Shown in pieces: positions 11,401-23,399 of a stretch of 64,000 nt of DNA; positions within the stretch are counted from its first letter, which is position 1, and every line of letters starts with the position of its first letter. The notes under the pieces were generated by a model. That model was not told the DNA's origin. It saw only the letters and a list, made by a program, of their open reading frames with translations, and searched no databases. Position numbers and translations under genes: made by a program. Source of the DNA: Phyllostachys edulis (Eukaryota; Streptophyta; Magnoliopsida; Poales; Poaceae); NCBI GenBank assembly GCA_036346405.1, contig CM070557.1, positions 53,698,016 to 53,762,015 of the forward strand, given 5' to 3'.

Positions 11401-12471
11401 CCTCCCCTCGTTTGGATCTCCCCGCCGTCGATCCCTTTTTCCTCTCCCCTCGCATGAGCATGCTCAGTCTGAGCCATCCGATCGGGCTTGGACGGTCCAC
11501 TGATTTGTGCTGTTCTTGTAGACCGAACTTCACCTCTGGTTTGGGCCATCCTATTAAGGTCGGACGGTCAGATCAAGTTGAGTTCGGGCGCGCGCTTCAG
11601 CCTGTCTTGGACCTCCCCGTCCTTGTGGTCTTTTTGTAAAGACCACCCTCCTCGGCCTTTTTTTGCAAAGACCACCCTTTTTGGTTTAACCACCCCTTCC
11701 GTGTGGTTGACTAGCCCTACCTGTCAGCCTTGCTCCCCTCCTCCTTGTGGTTTTAGACCTCCCTATTGGTTTAGATCTCCCATGGGGTTTAAATCTCCTT
11801 TTGGTCTAAACCTCCATCTCTGTTTCGACCTCCTTCCGGTCTAGGCCTCCTTCTCTGTTTGGACCTTCCTCTTCATTTGGACCTCCTCGTTGGTTCAGAC
11901 CTCCTCGTTGGTTCAGACCTCCTTTACGTTAGGACCTCCCATAAGCCCGCGACCCCTTTCTTTTGTCATGTTGCCGCGACCTCCCTTGAGCCCATGACCT
12001 CCTCTTTTGTCGTTTTGCCGCGACCTCCCCTTGAGGCCGCGACCTCCTCTTTTGTCGTATTGTCGCGACCTCCCTTGAGCCCACAACATCCTCTTTTGTC
12101 GTTTTGCCGTGACCTCTCCTTGAGGCCGCGACCTCCTCTTCTTGTCATGTTGTCGCGACCTCCTCTTTTTATCGTTGTGTCACGACCTCCTTTGGTCGGG
12201 ACCTCCCCGTGGTCTTTTTGTAATGACCACCCTCATTGGTCTTTTGCAAAGACCACCATTGCGGTCACGACCACTCCTCTCGGTCGTGATTTCCCTCTTT
12301 TTCTCCGTGCGGCACGCGCATTAAATGCTGCCATCACCGTATCAACGTACGCATTTAAAATTGCTGCCTTCGTAGCGACGTGCATATTTATTTCCGTTGC
12401 CTCTGCTGAACCCCACCAAGCCCCCGAAAGTCTCGCCGCCTCGTCCGATCGTCCGAGGCTCCATTTTTCGC

Positions 12472-12480
12472 TATAAATAG
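12472..12480 (+). promoter_or_regulatory. TATA box of solo LTR B
   Basis: TATAAATAG lies about 1.8 kb into the LTR, at the place equivalent to the TATA boxes of LTRs A and C. Confidence 0.65.
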
Positions 12481-14449
12481 AGTGCCTGGGAGCTCTTTTT
12501 ACCCTTCTCTTTGCTCCCTCTCACTCACTCTCTTTTGCTCTCCCGGCCACCTTTGTTCAAGCTCTCTTTTGAAGTGGTTCCACCTCACTCCTTCGTTAAA
12601 ATCTTTGCTTTCTTTCAGCTCTGGTTTGGAGAGTTCTTCGGTTTTCTTTTTGGAAGTTTTTTTTTACTTGAATCTTTTCGAAAATGTGTAGGATCCGGCT
12701 GTTTTGAAGACCTCCTAGACCCAAATTTTCTCAACGTAGAAGCTCGATTCAAATGAAAGCAAGTCATAGACCTTTGATCATATTGAACCCATTTTTTTTT
12801 TGGCAAAAGTGTATTGTTTTGTTATAAACTTGCATGGCTAGTTTTATAAAAATGGTTTTGGGAGTAGTTAAGCACCATTTGCCAGTATGACTCCTTGGTA
12901 TGCTTGAATACATCATGTTGACATGTACCCTTGGAAACCTGTAGGATGGGTTATCTTAGTTGGATATCTTTGAATACCAACATGGGTGCGCTTTATTGCT
13001 TTGCCATGCTCTAGTAGACAATGGTCTCGTAATCTCATGACTCAAAGAATGTTGAACTTGACTAATGAGCTATGGAACCGTGGCAATGCCACTATTATTA
13101 AAAATTTGTGTGCCAAGACCAGAATGGTCATTTGGCCGGGTTGAACCAGAAAATATTTTATGCTCGGGCGAGTAGTCAAGGAGTGAGTCGTGGGTGCCTT
13201 GAGCACACTGGGTTTGTGGTCGGACTCACCTGAGCAGCCAACTAAGGACTTAACCTTGTACGCCATTGATCTGGGTCATCTCCGTGCAACCACAAGTCCA
13301 GGATGAGGTGGTCGTGGCCAACTAATTAGTGAGGTCCTTATGCGGTTCTGTCGTGGTGGTCGAAATGGTGCAAGAGGGGCCCTGAAAAGCGAATCATCGG
13401 CGAGCAGAACCAAGTCTGGACTGACCTTTGTAAAGGCCTTGTCACGAGCTCTAGACTCCTTACCAAAGGAAGTGAGCAGGGGCATCGACGGGTGCCAAAC
13501 CAACTAGAGGACTTCGTGTCTTGTGGGTAAAGTGCACAACCTCTGCAGAGTGTAAAATCTATTCGAATAGCCGCGTCCTCGGTTATGGACACGCCTGGTT
13601 CTTTCACGCAAGGGGTAGATCTTTCAAAAGTTGGGTTTTGTTCCGAGTGGGTTGGCTCATGACTGGGTGGTCATGAGTAGTCTAGGCACACGGCTGGGTG
13701 GTCGTGTGATGTTTCCAAAGAACTTGTTTACTTATGTATTATATTTTCAACTTGTGCTTTGCAATCTACTTATTGTATTTCTGTTAAATGCTGCTTTATG
13801 CAAACTAACCATACAGCTTTTCTTCGGCAAGCCTTGCGTAAATGTAATTGCATTTATTTTCCCCATGGCTTGCTGAGTATATTCAAAGTACTCATGGCTT
13901 TTACCCTCTGGTTAATCAGCAGCCGAAGACCTCCTAGGGTGCTCCGAGCACTATGAGGAGGAGTTTGTTGAAGACCTCGTGGACTAGGGGACGTCCTCCA
14001 CTCGATAGCCTGTGGCTCGCCGAGTGGCTCCGTGCTGTATTTTGTTCTCCGCTGTAAGTGTTCTTTTGGTTGTTTGCCCTGCGTAGCACCCCTGTAAACA
14101 AGCTTGACCATAAGGTCTTTTGTCTATAAGTATTAATTTGTCTGCTTCATCTTAAGTTTGTTGTATGGTTATGATGACACCAATGTTGGGTCTGTGCGAG
14201 CTAGCGATTTGATCTTGGGACTAGCTCATTGTGCACAGAGACTGAGACCTCCGGGTGGTCTTGGAGGACCTTCCTAGACCTCCAGGTGGTTCGGTTGGAC
14301 CTCCTAGGTGGTCCTAGGAGACCCCTCCGGGTCCTCTCGGGTCTGGTTCTTACAAGGACCTCCCAGACCTTCGGGTGGTCCGGTTGGACCTCCTAGGAGG
14401 TCCTGGGAGATCTCTCTTGGTGTTTTTCTGAGAGGGGCCTCACACATAG

Positions 14450-14715
14450 TATTGTATTCTTGTGCAAACAAATTCATATATGAATAAAAGCAAAGCAAAG
14501 AAAAAAAATATAATGAAGGTACCTCGCTAATGGAAAATGCACCCCCAAAACATGTAAATATGGTTCCAGTGGGTAACAACATGTACATCAATATTAGAAA
14601 AAATTAATGAAGCAATAGCACATTGTATTTAAATGATCATAAACATTCAAAATAAAATAACCATACCACTAAGATGATAACTTGAATCATGACTTTCATG
14701 ATGCCACAATATATA
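14450..14715. other. MULE internal AT-rich DNA
   Basis: Resumption of MULE DNA after the CATAG duplication of solo LTR A. No gene was recognised. Confidence 0.4.
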
Positions 14716-15007
14716 CCACATGACCACAATATATTCTTACAAATTGCCAATTGACTAATTGAGTATATTCTAACACTATATACCACATGACCACAATGTA
14801 TTCGAACAAATTGCTAATTGACTAATTGAGTATATTCTAACACTATATACCACATTACCACAATATATTCGAACAAATTGCTAATCGACTAATTGAGTAT
14901 ATTCTAGCACTATATACCACATTACCACACTATATTCTAACAAATTGCTAATTGACTAATTGAGTAAATTCTAACACTATAGTCTATATACCACATTACC
15001 ACATTAC
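14716..15007 (+). repeat. 66-67 bp tandem repeat, about 4.3 copies
   Basis: Units start at 14716, 14782, 14849, 14916 and 14990 (partial). Each begins ACCACAT(G/T)ACCACA and contains CAAATTGCTAATTGACTAAT and GAGTATATTCTAACACTATA. The last full unit has a small insertion (74 bp). The array lies within the MULE downstream of the transposase gene. Confidence 0.9.
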
Positions 15008-15829
15008 CCGTAGATGAGTAGATAGCAGTCAGCAAAGCTCCTTCAATCTTCACTTCTTCAGGCTTCAGCCTTCACCTCAGCAGCAAAGAAAGAAAGAAAG
15101 AGTAGATCCATTCATCATCTATCAAAGCAACAGAAAGAGCAAGGAGGCGCCACGGCTCACTGCGCAGTCTACGCACGGTGGGACGCGCAAGCAAAGGCCA
15201 AGATTCCTGCCTTCCTCCTACCATCGCTAGCCCCAGCGCAGGCCAGAGCCCTCCTCCCCTGACCGCTCGACGCCTCCTCGGCTCCTTCGGCTCCCCCGCC
15301 CTAGATGGCCAGATCCAGCCTCCTCCAGCTTGACGGCTACCCCGACCGGCGCCCGGCTCCCTGCCTCGGCCTCCTCTGGGCTCCGGCTACTGGAGACGCC
15401 TCGGTGACTCCCCCACCCCAGCTCCCTCCTCACCCGACGCAGTAGCTCCCCTGCCCCAGCTCCCTCCTCTCCTCGGTGGAGCCTCGGCGCCTCCCCTCTT
15501 CGGCGCCACTGGCTACGGCCAGCTCTGTGCCTCTGTCTCGATGGAATTGGGGTGGATTTGGGAACGGGGAATAGAACGTGAGGAGGGGACTGGTGGGGTG
15601 AAGTTGGGCCTTATGGGCCGCTTCAGTAAGGGCACAAGGCACACAAATGCTTTGTTCCTATCTTCCTGACTTCCTCCTTGGCTCCTTCTTCTTCTTGTGA
15701 GCTGGTTGAGACAACCATGGCCATGGCGACCAGAGGTTGGGTGGGGGTGGGGAGCTTCAAGTACTAGAGGGTAGGCTTCAGCCTGACGAAGCCCCCCTGC
15801 TGGATTCACCCTTGACGAAGAGGGTCAGA
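15008..15829. other. MULE internal GC-rich DNA, no confident gene
   Basis: GC-rich Pro/Arg/Ser-coding frames occur on the minus strand (for example 15513-15809), but none shows a domain or a consistent codon pattern. It could be untranslated 3' DNA of the transposase transcript. Confidence 0.35.
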
Positions 15830-16624
15830 CTACTGCGTGGACCTAGGCCATTTGCACTTCCTTGTGAGCTCGGCGTTGTACTCCTCGCTGGCCGCCTTGG
15901 CCTCGGCCGCCAATTCCCTCTTTTTCTCGTGCTCCCTCTTGCGAGCCTCGCTCTTCCTGCGTCTGCACGCCTCTAGATGGGTCTGTGTCTCCTGCCAAAT
16001 ACGCCGGTTGTGCTCTATGGTGCAGTGCTCCACCTCCCTCCTCTCGCGATCCCTATTGGCATCCCACTTGTCGCAGTCGAGAGTTCACTAGTCATGTGGG
16101 TGGGTGGATCTCTAGGTCGATCCACTTGCGGTAGCCACATAGCGGATCCAGGGACTACGGGTAGACGGGAGAGGTTGTTAGTGCGGACTTTGAAAGAGAA
16201 ATGGTAGGGGAACATACTGCTACCTGTCCTTTCCGGCTGCCGATAGCGGCTCGTGTCCTAACGGCGGTCGGGATAGTCGTTGGAATAGTTTGCACAACCT
16301 TAGTAACGCATACCCAGGCTTAGCCGGTGCTTGGACTTGAAGAACTTGCATTTATCCCTGCACCAACAGAGGGGCGGCGTCTCCCCCTCGGGTGGGTGTT
16401 GCGGCGAATGCTCGGTTGGGATGTTGTGGTAGGGATTGCTGCTACGGGGAGGGTGTCATTGTGGGGAGGTGGCCTCTTGGCACGCTCTGTTTGTTCCTCC
16501 TGGGCCGCATACTCCCTTTGCATTTCGTGGATCTCCTCCCAATGCTTGTCCATCTGAGCGAGATTGTGTTGAAGTCTGGTTGTAGGAGAACCCCACGTGG
16601 AAGGGGGTAGTACTTATATGCCAA
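15830..16624 (-). pseudogene. Possible C-terminal exons of the MULE protein (charged / low complexity)
   Basis: Two short minus-strand frames follow the transposase in the expected direction. 16320-16553 begins MDKHWEEIHEMQREYAAQEE, and 15830-16033 begins MEHCTIEHNRRIWQETQ and is rich in Lys/Glu/Arg/Ala, coiled-coil-like. They resemble the charged tail that often follows the zinc knuckle in grass MULE proteins, but I cannot join them with confidence. A separate plant gene fragment is possible. Confidence 0.35.
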
Positions 16625-16699
16625 GCCGACACTGCGTACGTGACAGAATTGTAATTCAGTTGAAGGAAAATTGCGCCCGCGAGGCAGCGGCCCTGAGGA

Positions 16700-16972
16700 G
16701 ACTTGTTGGGTCGTGTTGTCCTGAAAAGCTGATTTGTCAGGTCACATCGTCCTTAAAAGCTTACTTGTCGGGTCCCGTCGTCCTAAAAAGCTGCATCGTC
16801 GGGTCACGTCAGGCTGAAAAGCTGGCTCGTCGGGTCACGTCGTCCTGAAAAGTTGTCTCGTCGGGTCACGTCGTCCTGAAAAGCTGACTCATCGGGTCAC
16901 GTCGTCCTGAAAAGGTGCCTCGTCGGGTCACGTCATCTTAAAAAGATGACTCGTCGGGTCACGTCCTGCTTT
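16700..16972 (+). repeat. 31-32 bp tandem repeat, about 8 copies
   Basis: The unit is GTCGGGTCACGTCGTCCTGA followed by AAAGCTGACTC, with substitutions between copies (for example TTGTCTC, GTGCCTC). It lies between the zinc knuckle of the MULE transposase and the presumed C-terminal exons, so it is probably intronic or downstream DNA. The motif TCACGTC recurs in every unit. Confidence 0.9.
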
Positions 16973-17185
16973 GCAGAGAGTGTTCACTTCCTGCTTTGCA
17001 GAGAGTGGTCATGTGGTGCGCTACCGAGCGAGGTCACGTCGTGCATTGCAATTAAGACGAGAGATTGACACTTCAAATAAAGTTAAAATTTACAATTACG
17101 ATACAATTAGTTTCATAGTGCTTACAACAAGCAAAGTACCGATTGAAGTAGAAGTTACAACATGTTGAAGTACAAGTCGGTGTTC

Positions 17186-19889
17186 CTACGTGTCGACAGA
17201 CGCCTTGCAAGTTCTCGCAGTGTGGCCTTCCTGGCAGCAGCGGCCGCAACGTCTACCCACCGCTCCAGCTTCCCTTTCGTCCAGATCGTTCCTAATGCGA
17301 CGACTCTGCTGACAACCCTTCCCCCCTTCAATAGGTCTAGATCCAGAATTCAAGTCCTCTGTGCAATTTTCAATGTGATGAAGTTGCCCACAACCCTGAA
17401 GCCTCTTAACTCGCCGCAACACGCCTGTTGCACCCTCTCCTTCATGAAGTACTCCGATATGAAGTTCGATGGGTCCATGTGGATGGTCCCACACGCAGCG
17501 AGGACATGAGAGCATGGCTTGTGAATGAGCTTTGGCTTGTTGCATGTGCAACTAGGTTCATTCACATAGTCTCCAAGGCATACCTCGTGGGTAACAAGAG
17601 ACTGAGCCATCCCAAATCCGGTTCTGTCTCAAAGGACTACGTCGAATCGATGCTCTGTATTGCCCATTACGAAGATCGTGTGCGACTGAGCCTTCTCGGT
17701 CTTGGCCTGCATGTACGCTGTAATCTTTGAGCATTACGGTGTATGTGGGTTGGCTGCATGAAGTGTCGTATTTGCATGTCTTTTCCTGAAATATCCGATT
17801 GTACCGTGTAGAACGCCTTTCACGATGGCGACGAGAGGCCGAAAACGGAGGCCCCTAATAACCCAGTTGTACACCTCGGCAAGGTTTGTGGTCATTATGT
17901 TGTACCTTCCGTCGTCCGTGTCGTACAGCAAGGACCACTTCTCCAATGGCCCGGCCTCGATCTAATGGGAGAAGCACCCGATGTCCCTCGAGGTCTTCCG
18001 CGTCAAATGGGGAGGGTCGAGCTCCTGCAGTGTTGTGAGGTGTTCGGGCTGCGCCGCCCCAGGAATGAGCCGACGCTTGTTCATCTCGACGACATGCTTC
18101 CTAGTGTGCTCGTCCATTATCTCCCACAACGTATCAAATTTACGCTACTGGTTTTGCATAGCAAGCCTCTTGAATAGCTTTATCAACTGTTGCTGCCTGA
18201 ACTATTTGAAGAAGTTGACCCCCAGATGGCAAATGCACCATCTGTTCCTCATGTCTGGCCAAGAGAACGGCTCATCGGGGTCTTTCTGAAGTTTTTGGAT
18301 GGCCTTCATCATCTCGGGGTGGCAATCATGGATTATGCAGACATCAGGACGTGCCTCAACAACTCCCTCCTTGAGATGTCGAAGGAACCACAGCCAGCTG
18401 TCGAAATTCTCACTTTCGACGAAAGAGATGGCTAAGGGTAGAATCTGATTATTGCCATCAACGCCAATTGTTGTGAGGTCATGCCCTTGTATTTCCCAGT
18501 TAGAAGCGTACTGTCCACTGAGATCACGGGCAACATGTGTCTGAATGTATTGATGTAGGGACCGAATGCTAAGAAGGTCCTCTGCAATACCATAAAACCT
18601 ACCGACGGTCTTTTGGATGGCTTGTCCTTCATAGCAATATATGTGCCCGGGTTCCTGTCCTGCAGCACTTGGAGCATACGAGGAAGGTTGTCGTAAGACG
18701 CCTCAAAAGAACCGAACCTCCTTTCCAAAGCTTTCTGTTTAACACGCCATGCCTTGCCGTTGCTAATCTTGTACTTCAATTTCTGCTCGATAGCCACCAT
18801 GGTGTGCTTGGCCTCCAGGTCCGTCTTCTTCACTATCTCTCCGTACATCACATTGGCTATGAAGGTGGACGTTAGGTTGTGATGCCTCGGCAAAACACTA
18901 CTAAGCAAGCAGGAGTATGCCTCCACCTTGGAGACAATCCAGTGAGTTTCGTACTTGGGTCTCCGTGCATGCACACACCAAGGACACCCAGCCTGCTCGT
19001 AGACCATGGTGTACTGCACCTGACTGGATTTGAGTACATGAAACGGACGCTGCATGGACAAGGTCCACAGCTTAATAGCATCCTGCAGTGATCCCTTGTC
19101 AGCAAATATTGCACGAAGCTGAACCTCCGTCCCATGGTACTCCGACAGTGATTCGTGCTCGTCGTGCACAGCAAGACTCTCAACGTCCACCCTATTCCAT
19201 TCCTGCGGTATGGGATCTTCGTCCTCCTCAGAAGAGGCATCACCATCCTCTTCTAAAGCTTCCTCCTAAGCCTGAGTTGTCAAGTTATTGATCTCCATTT
19301 GACGCACTATGCTGTCGACATGCTCCCTTGCATTTGCCTGTGCACTGGGCTTAGCGTCCACTGTGCGATATTCCTCTTCTGCCTCAGCAACATGGGTCAC
19401 TGCCTTCTCTTTTGTCTCTGCAACATGGGTCACCACCTCCTCTTCCGCCTCCGCAACATTGGCCACGGCGTCTTCTTCATGAACCACGCGCTGCGGACTC
19501 GAGCTACTCCCACCAACCCGACGATAGCCGTCGGCAGGGCCTCCGACGACTCCCTTCAGACATGGTTGCATGAGTAGCACGCACTCGTAGCCACGGTGCC
19601 TGCAGTCTTCCAGAAATCCCTTCCATACAACCGTGCGCATCACTCTTATCAACTCCCACCGAATGTGCGTAGCAGACCGACTCCAAAGGCCATGTACAAC
19701 GACACTGTACACCTCGGGGTCTAAGGAGAAGCTTCCGGTGAGCCATCGTAGGATATCTGTGATTCGGGCATTCTCCACGTCCGAATGTGTCATACTGACT
19801 TGCTGGAAACCACTTAGGTCAACACCGTATGGACTTTCACGAACCGTACCAATATAGTAATGCACTTTCAATCTTGTGGGCTCCAACAT
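17186..19889 (-). pseudogene. MuDR-type MULE transposase, broken
   Basis: Minus strand, ATG at 19889 (MLEPTRLKVHYYIG). The N-terminal segment (19889-19269) ends at an in-frame TAG (19266-19268); the same frame then continues through an acidic stretch. The core (19190-18432) holds the DNA-binding region, AWRVKQKALERRFGS, NPGTYIAMK and PVISVDSTLLTGKYKG (first catalytic Asp). A one-base frameshift follows near 18490. The next frame contains CIIHDCHPEMMKAI (second Asp) and an in-frame TAG near 18202. Then come TTNLAEVYNWVIRG (catalytic Glu, about 17880), a SWIM finger (CTCNKPKLIHKPCSH, about 17503-17547) and a CCHC knuckle (CGRCCQEGHTARTC, about 17207-17251). Domain order is that of MuDRA-like transposases. 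At least two stops and two frameshifts make it inactive. Confidence 0.85.
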
Positions 19890-20059
19890 GACTGATCTAT
19901 CACTGAAAATATTTCAAACATTGCAACTAGCGATTTCTCAACATACATTCACCAAATACGTGCTAAGCCAACAAGTAGCTACATGCCTACATTTGGCCGA
20001 GAACAACAACAAACAAGAGTATTACCTTCACGCGAGGACCTTCTCTTCTTATCAATGAG

Positions 20060-20520
20060 CTTCCTTCGTCTTTCTCTTTCACATCTCGAGCTCATCTCCT
20101 CTCTTATCCCCCTCTCACGAGCTCCTCTCCTCCCCTTCTATACCTCCCCAAAGCTTCTTTCCTCCCCTTCTCTCCCTCTCTCGAGCTCCTTTGCTTCTCA
20201 CTCTCCCTACCTTCTCCCCTATCCTTCTATCCCTCCCCTTTTCTCCTCTCTCGATCTACTCTCGTTGTCTGCCGATAGAAATGGCAAAAGAAACAGTGAC
20301 AGGACCGAGTCTGGTTTTCTATACAACCGTCTAGTCGCTCAACCGTTGGACGATTTGGTAGCAAGTACTGGCCCAACGACACGTCGACTAGTCGCTCAAC
20401 CGTTGGATGACTTGCTAGCTAGTACTGACCCAACGGTTGAGCGACACGTCGACTAGTCGCTCAACCGTTGGACGATTTGGCAGCTAGTAGTGGGCCACAT
20501 TTTGCTGTCTAGTTGTCGAA
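20060..20520 (-). promoter_or_regulatory. Promoter-like module of the MULE transposase with palindromic motifs
   Basis: Upstream (minus sense) of the transposase start lies a CT-rich tract (20060-20260). Next comes a TATA-like TATAGAAA in the complement of 20317-20324. Then there are three copies of AGTCGCTCAACC plus GTTGGACGATT (20333-20355, 20390-20412, 20454-20476) in an array with a period near 60 bp. The layout mirrors the right terminus (24140-24510), which precedes the PMD gene. Transcription and binding are inferred, not seen. Confidence 0.55.
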
Positions 20521-20699
20521 TGGTTCAGCAGCTAGGGCACGAACGATTTGTAAGTAATCTATGAATAAGTCATAGTACAATGCAAGAGGGAATGCATAGA
20601 CAATCATGTCACAGTAACTACGAAGTAGAATACATAAACACATAATACAAGTATACAAATCACAACGAAGACCCCCTACTGGCCACCCGCAGCACCTTC

Positions 20700-23390
20700 T
20701 CCGTCGTCGCCATGTTCCACACCAGGTCTGCACCCACCAGTACGCCCCCACTTAGGCTTCCGAAGCATGGGGTGTTGGGGCCAAGGCCTAGACAGGGAAA
20801 GGCGCTCTGGAGCCCTGCTGACCCATGCTCCCAAAGCCTGGGGGGTCAACTCCACCTGTGCCTACGTGTCCGCTGGGGCCCTACTAAGCTATGACCCGGA
20901 AAGAACCTCGACGGGTGTGGGCTCAGCTGCTCCCTTGATCTCCCTAGGGTAATCCGCGAAGAAGGCATCCACGGCCTCGTGGGTGTCATCGTGCGGGGAG
21001 AGCTCAACTGCTGGCTGGAGCCCGTAACGTGCATGACAAATAATGTTAATCCCTACAATATCTGTATGATCACAAACATGAAGAAAGGAAACGTACCTTC
21101 GTTGGGAGCTATGCGCGCAAAAGGGTCATAACTGTCGTACTGTCCATATGGGTGAGGGAAGAAAGGATACTGTGGTGGCGGTGCGTACCCACGTGCCCAC
21201 CCGGACCCTCCAGCTTGCCAAGGCGCAGCCGGGGCACGTGCATGTGCCCCTCCCATGCCTCCTGACTGGTCTATAGGACGTGCTGGCCTCGGTGTATGCG
21301 CCGACATGGCCACCTCTCGACCGCCCCGCACGACGTCGGTCATCAAGGCTACGCCCTAATATAGACTCGACGGCAATCTAGCGCTTATCTCGCCCCACGC
21401 CACCTCTCGCGCGTGGGCGAGCCTATCCAAGATCGACCCGGAGTCCCTCGCCATCGCGACGATGATGTCTGTCTGCAGGGAGTACACGAAAGCGTCAAAC
21501 TTGTAATTGATGTAACATTACTCAAACATGTTGAACCACGAGAGTACGTACCGTGAGGTGCACGTTCCGCGTGAAGTGTACAGGCTACGCGTCGGTCGTT
21601 GCTGGTACACGAGCGAGGGGAGGGTCGACGACATGCACCACTGCACGCGTTCTGCGAGGCGCATTAAGCGTAGGCACTGTCAGACGCTACTGGGTCGACG
21701 GGCGTCCTCTGCGACGCCGTCCTCAAGGGTGTTCGCCCACTACGCCACCCACGGCTCCATCTTGGCCAGCCACTGCATCCTGGTGCCACCCCTCCTACTA
21801 TGCCTGTGAAACGTAGCACTACAATTAGAAGCCGTCGTAACAGAACTGACAAAAAAATATACGAACATGTGTTGTGTGTGTGTAACTCACGTGTGGGTCG
21901 AGTTAGGCACCCTCGTCTCGACGGGAATTGGAACAACCTGGCGGAGGCCAAACTGGTGCATCACCCTATGCACCGCGTAGTCCTCGACGAACACGTCGAA
22001 TACAAGCTTCTTCTTCGTCCGTCAGTACGTCCGGTCACACCAGCACAGTGAGGACAGCCCCCTAGGAGCACGGTCCTTCGTCTCCTGATCAGAGTACGGC
22101 TCCCAGCGCACTTCATCAGCGGTGAGGCGGTCCAGCTGCTCCACGGCGCTCAGACACACGCAGTATACCGTGCTCGCGAGCCGTAATGCTGGTTATAAAA
22201 GATGACCCGTAATACGACTGAAGTAAAGATAGAGGGAAGTACGTTCCCGTCTACGGCACCAAAGGGACCCTACGGTCGGCCGGTCCACCGTGTCCCCATG
22301 GTACATGTTCGTGCCGTACGGACCAGAGTCTACCAGCATGGGCCGTCCAAGGGAGAAGCGCTCGAACGAGCATAACTGCAGGCATGAGGGGGCAGCCTAT
22401 GAGGATAGATGTTGGCTTCATCCTACAGCACACATCGCACATGCCGCGGTACATCGCGGCAAGTACGGCTGATCCTCAGCTGATGTGCACCGGCGATGGC
22501 CCTCGCGTGCCCCACGAGGCGGGCGTCGACGGAGTCACCGTGGCTGCTGGTAAACAGTACCCAGCCGAAAAGCCACAGCAGGTACGCCTTGAGGTGTCGC
22601 GACACCTGGTTGTCGGTAGGCTCCGGGACCATCCGCTTGACCTGCGCACAAACGAATAATCAGTAAGTCCGTCATATGGCTAGGATAATGCATCGCTAAA
22701 CATGAAAAAAAGGTAGCATACGTACCTAGAACCGCGAAAGCCACCGCAGGGGCGGGCCATGCCGCTGTCGCTCCTGGAAGTCGTAGTACAATGGTGCGGC
22801 ATCCACCACAAGAACCCCCTGAAACATGCCCAGCAGGGCGTCGCGACAATCGACAGGCGCGTCTGGCGGGAAGGTAGGGGCTCCCGCGATAGGCAGGCCG
22901 AGTAGTAGCGCGACATCCTGCAGAGTGGGGGGCATCTCCCCAAATGGGAGTTGGAAGGTGTGTGTCTCAGGCCGCCACCGGTCCACCAGGGCGGTCAGGA
23001 GCGATCGATCGAACGAGGACCGTCGTGACCGCTTTGGACCGGCCTGGACCTCCCCGTCGTCATCGACCGGAGCGTCGTCCTCTTCGGTGGCCTCCACCAT
23101 CCGCGCGAGAGGTAGACGACCGGCATGGCTCAACCTGCAAAGCTCGAAAAAGTAACTACATAGTGCACATATGACACAAAGAAGTGACACGGCTTGCGGA
23201 CAAACCTGTCTACCCAGCGTGGGTCCGGTCTCCAAGCCCGTCGGGGTGTCCGCGTATGAATGGCCCCCAAATCTGCCGCGTCGTCCTCGCGAACCGGATG
23301 CGGGGCACGACGACCTCTCGGTGCTGCGCGTCGACTAGCCGGTCCAGCAAGCTGAAATGCCAGTCCGAACCACCAGGGTCGTGAGCCATA
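20700..23390 (-). pseudogene. Plant mobile domain (PMD) protein gene, broken
   Basis: Minus strand, several exons. The first (about 23389-23216) ends around RRAWRPDPRWVDR before a GT donor. The second (22726-23134) contains LSHAGRLPLARMV, VDRWRPETHTFQLPFGEM and PPTLQDVALLLGLPIAG, the hallmark of PMD proteins (MAIN/MAIL-like and transposon-borne). Its best donor leaves a TAG as the last codon. The third starts at 22641 (VKRMVPEPTDNQVSRHLKAY, then LYLLWLFGWVLFT-like helix and, after a frameshift, LQLCSFERFSLGRP). A further exon near 21900-22190 holds LSAVEQLDRLTADEVRWEPY and HRVMHQFGLRQVVPIP with an in-frame TGA between them. A Gly/Ala/Pro-rich tail follows (about 21053-21346). PMD proteins act in gene silencing in plants or are transposon cargo; this copy is inactive. 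Exon joins are approximate. Confidence 0.75.
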
Positions 23391-23399
23391 CCTGCAAAT

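Larger units (their letters stand above)
10630..14354 (+). mobile_element. Solo LTR B, nested in solo LTR A
   Basis: Starts TGTAACATCCCAATTTTCTG and ends GTTCTTACA, with a perfect 5-bp duplication AGGAC (10625-10629 and 14355-14359). Length 3725 bp. The sequence after 14359 continues the 3' end of LTR A, which proves nesting. It contains a run of about eight copies of a unit near 30 bp at about 11140-11380 (variants of GACCGTCGGGATCTCCCTTG) and a later run of CGCGACCTCC motifs at 11950-12200. Confidence 0.9.
6180..14444 (+). mobile_element. Solo LTR A (giant LTR family), split by solo LTR B
   Basis: Starts TATAACGTCC (a decayed TGTAACATCC) at 6180 and ends CTCACA at 14444. It is flanked by a perfect 5-bp duplication CATAG (6175-6179 and 14445-14449). 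Its own length is about 4.5 kb once LTR B (10630-14354) and B's 5-bp duplication are removed. It shares the opening block (TTTGGTTTTGATGAGA, then TTCAAAGCTTAACTTGAG), the minisatellite-rich middle, a TATA box and the 3' part with B and with C at 37177. No internal retrotransposon domain is left, so it is a solo LTR, presumably made by LTR-LTR recombination. The long open frames here are readings of GACCTCC-type repeats and are not genes. Confidence 0.85.

Noticed and set aside
11007..12476. Overlapping plus-strand frames up to 210 codons in solo LTR B
   Set aside because: They are translations of the GACCTCC minisatellite. The same DNA gives repeat peptides in several frames and lies inside an LTR.
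14716..15007. CRISPR array
   Set aside because: Contiguous tandem repeat without unique spacers, in plant DNA.
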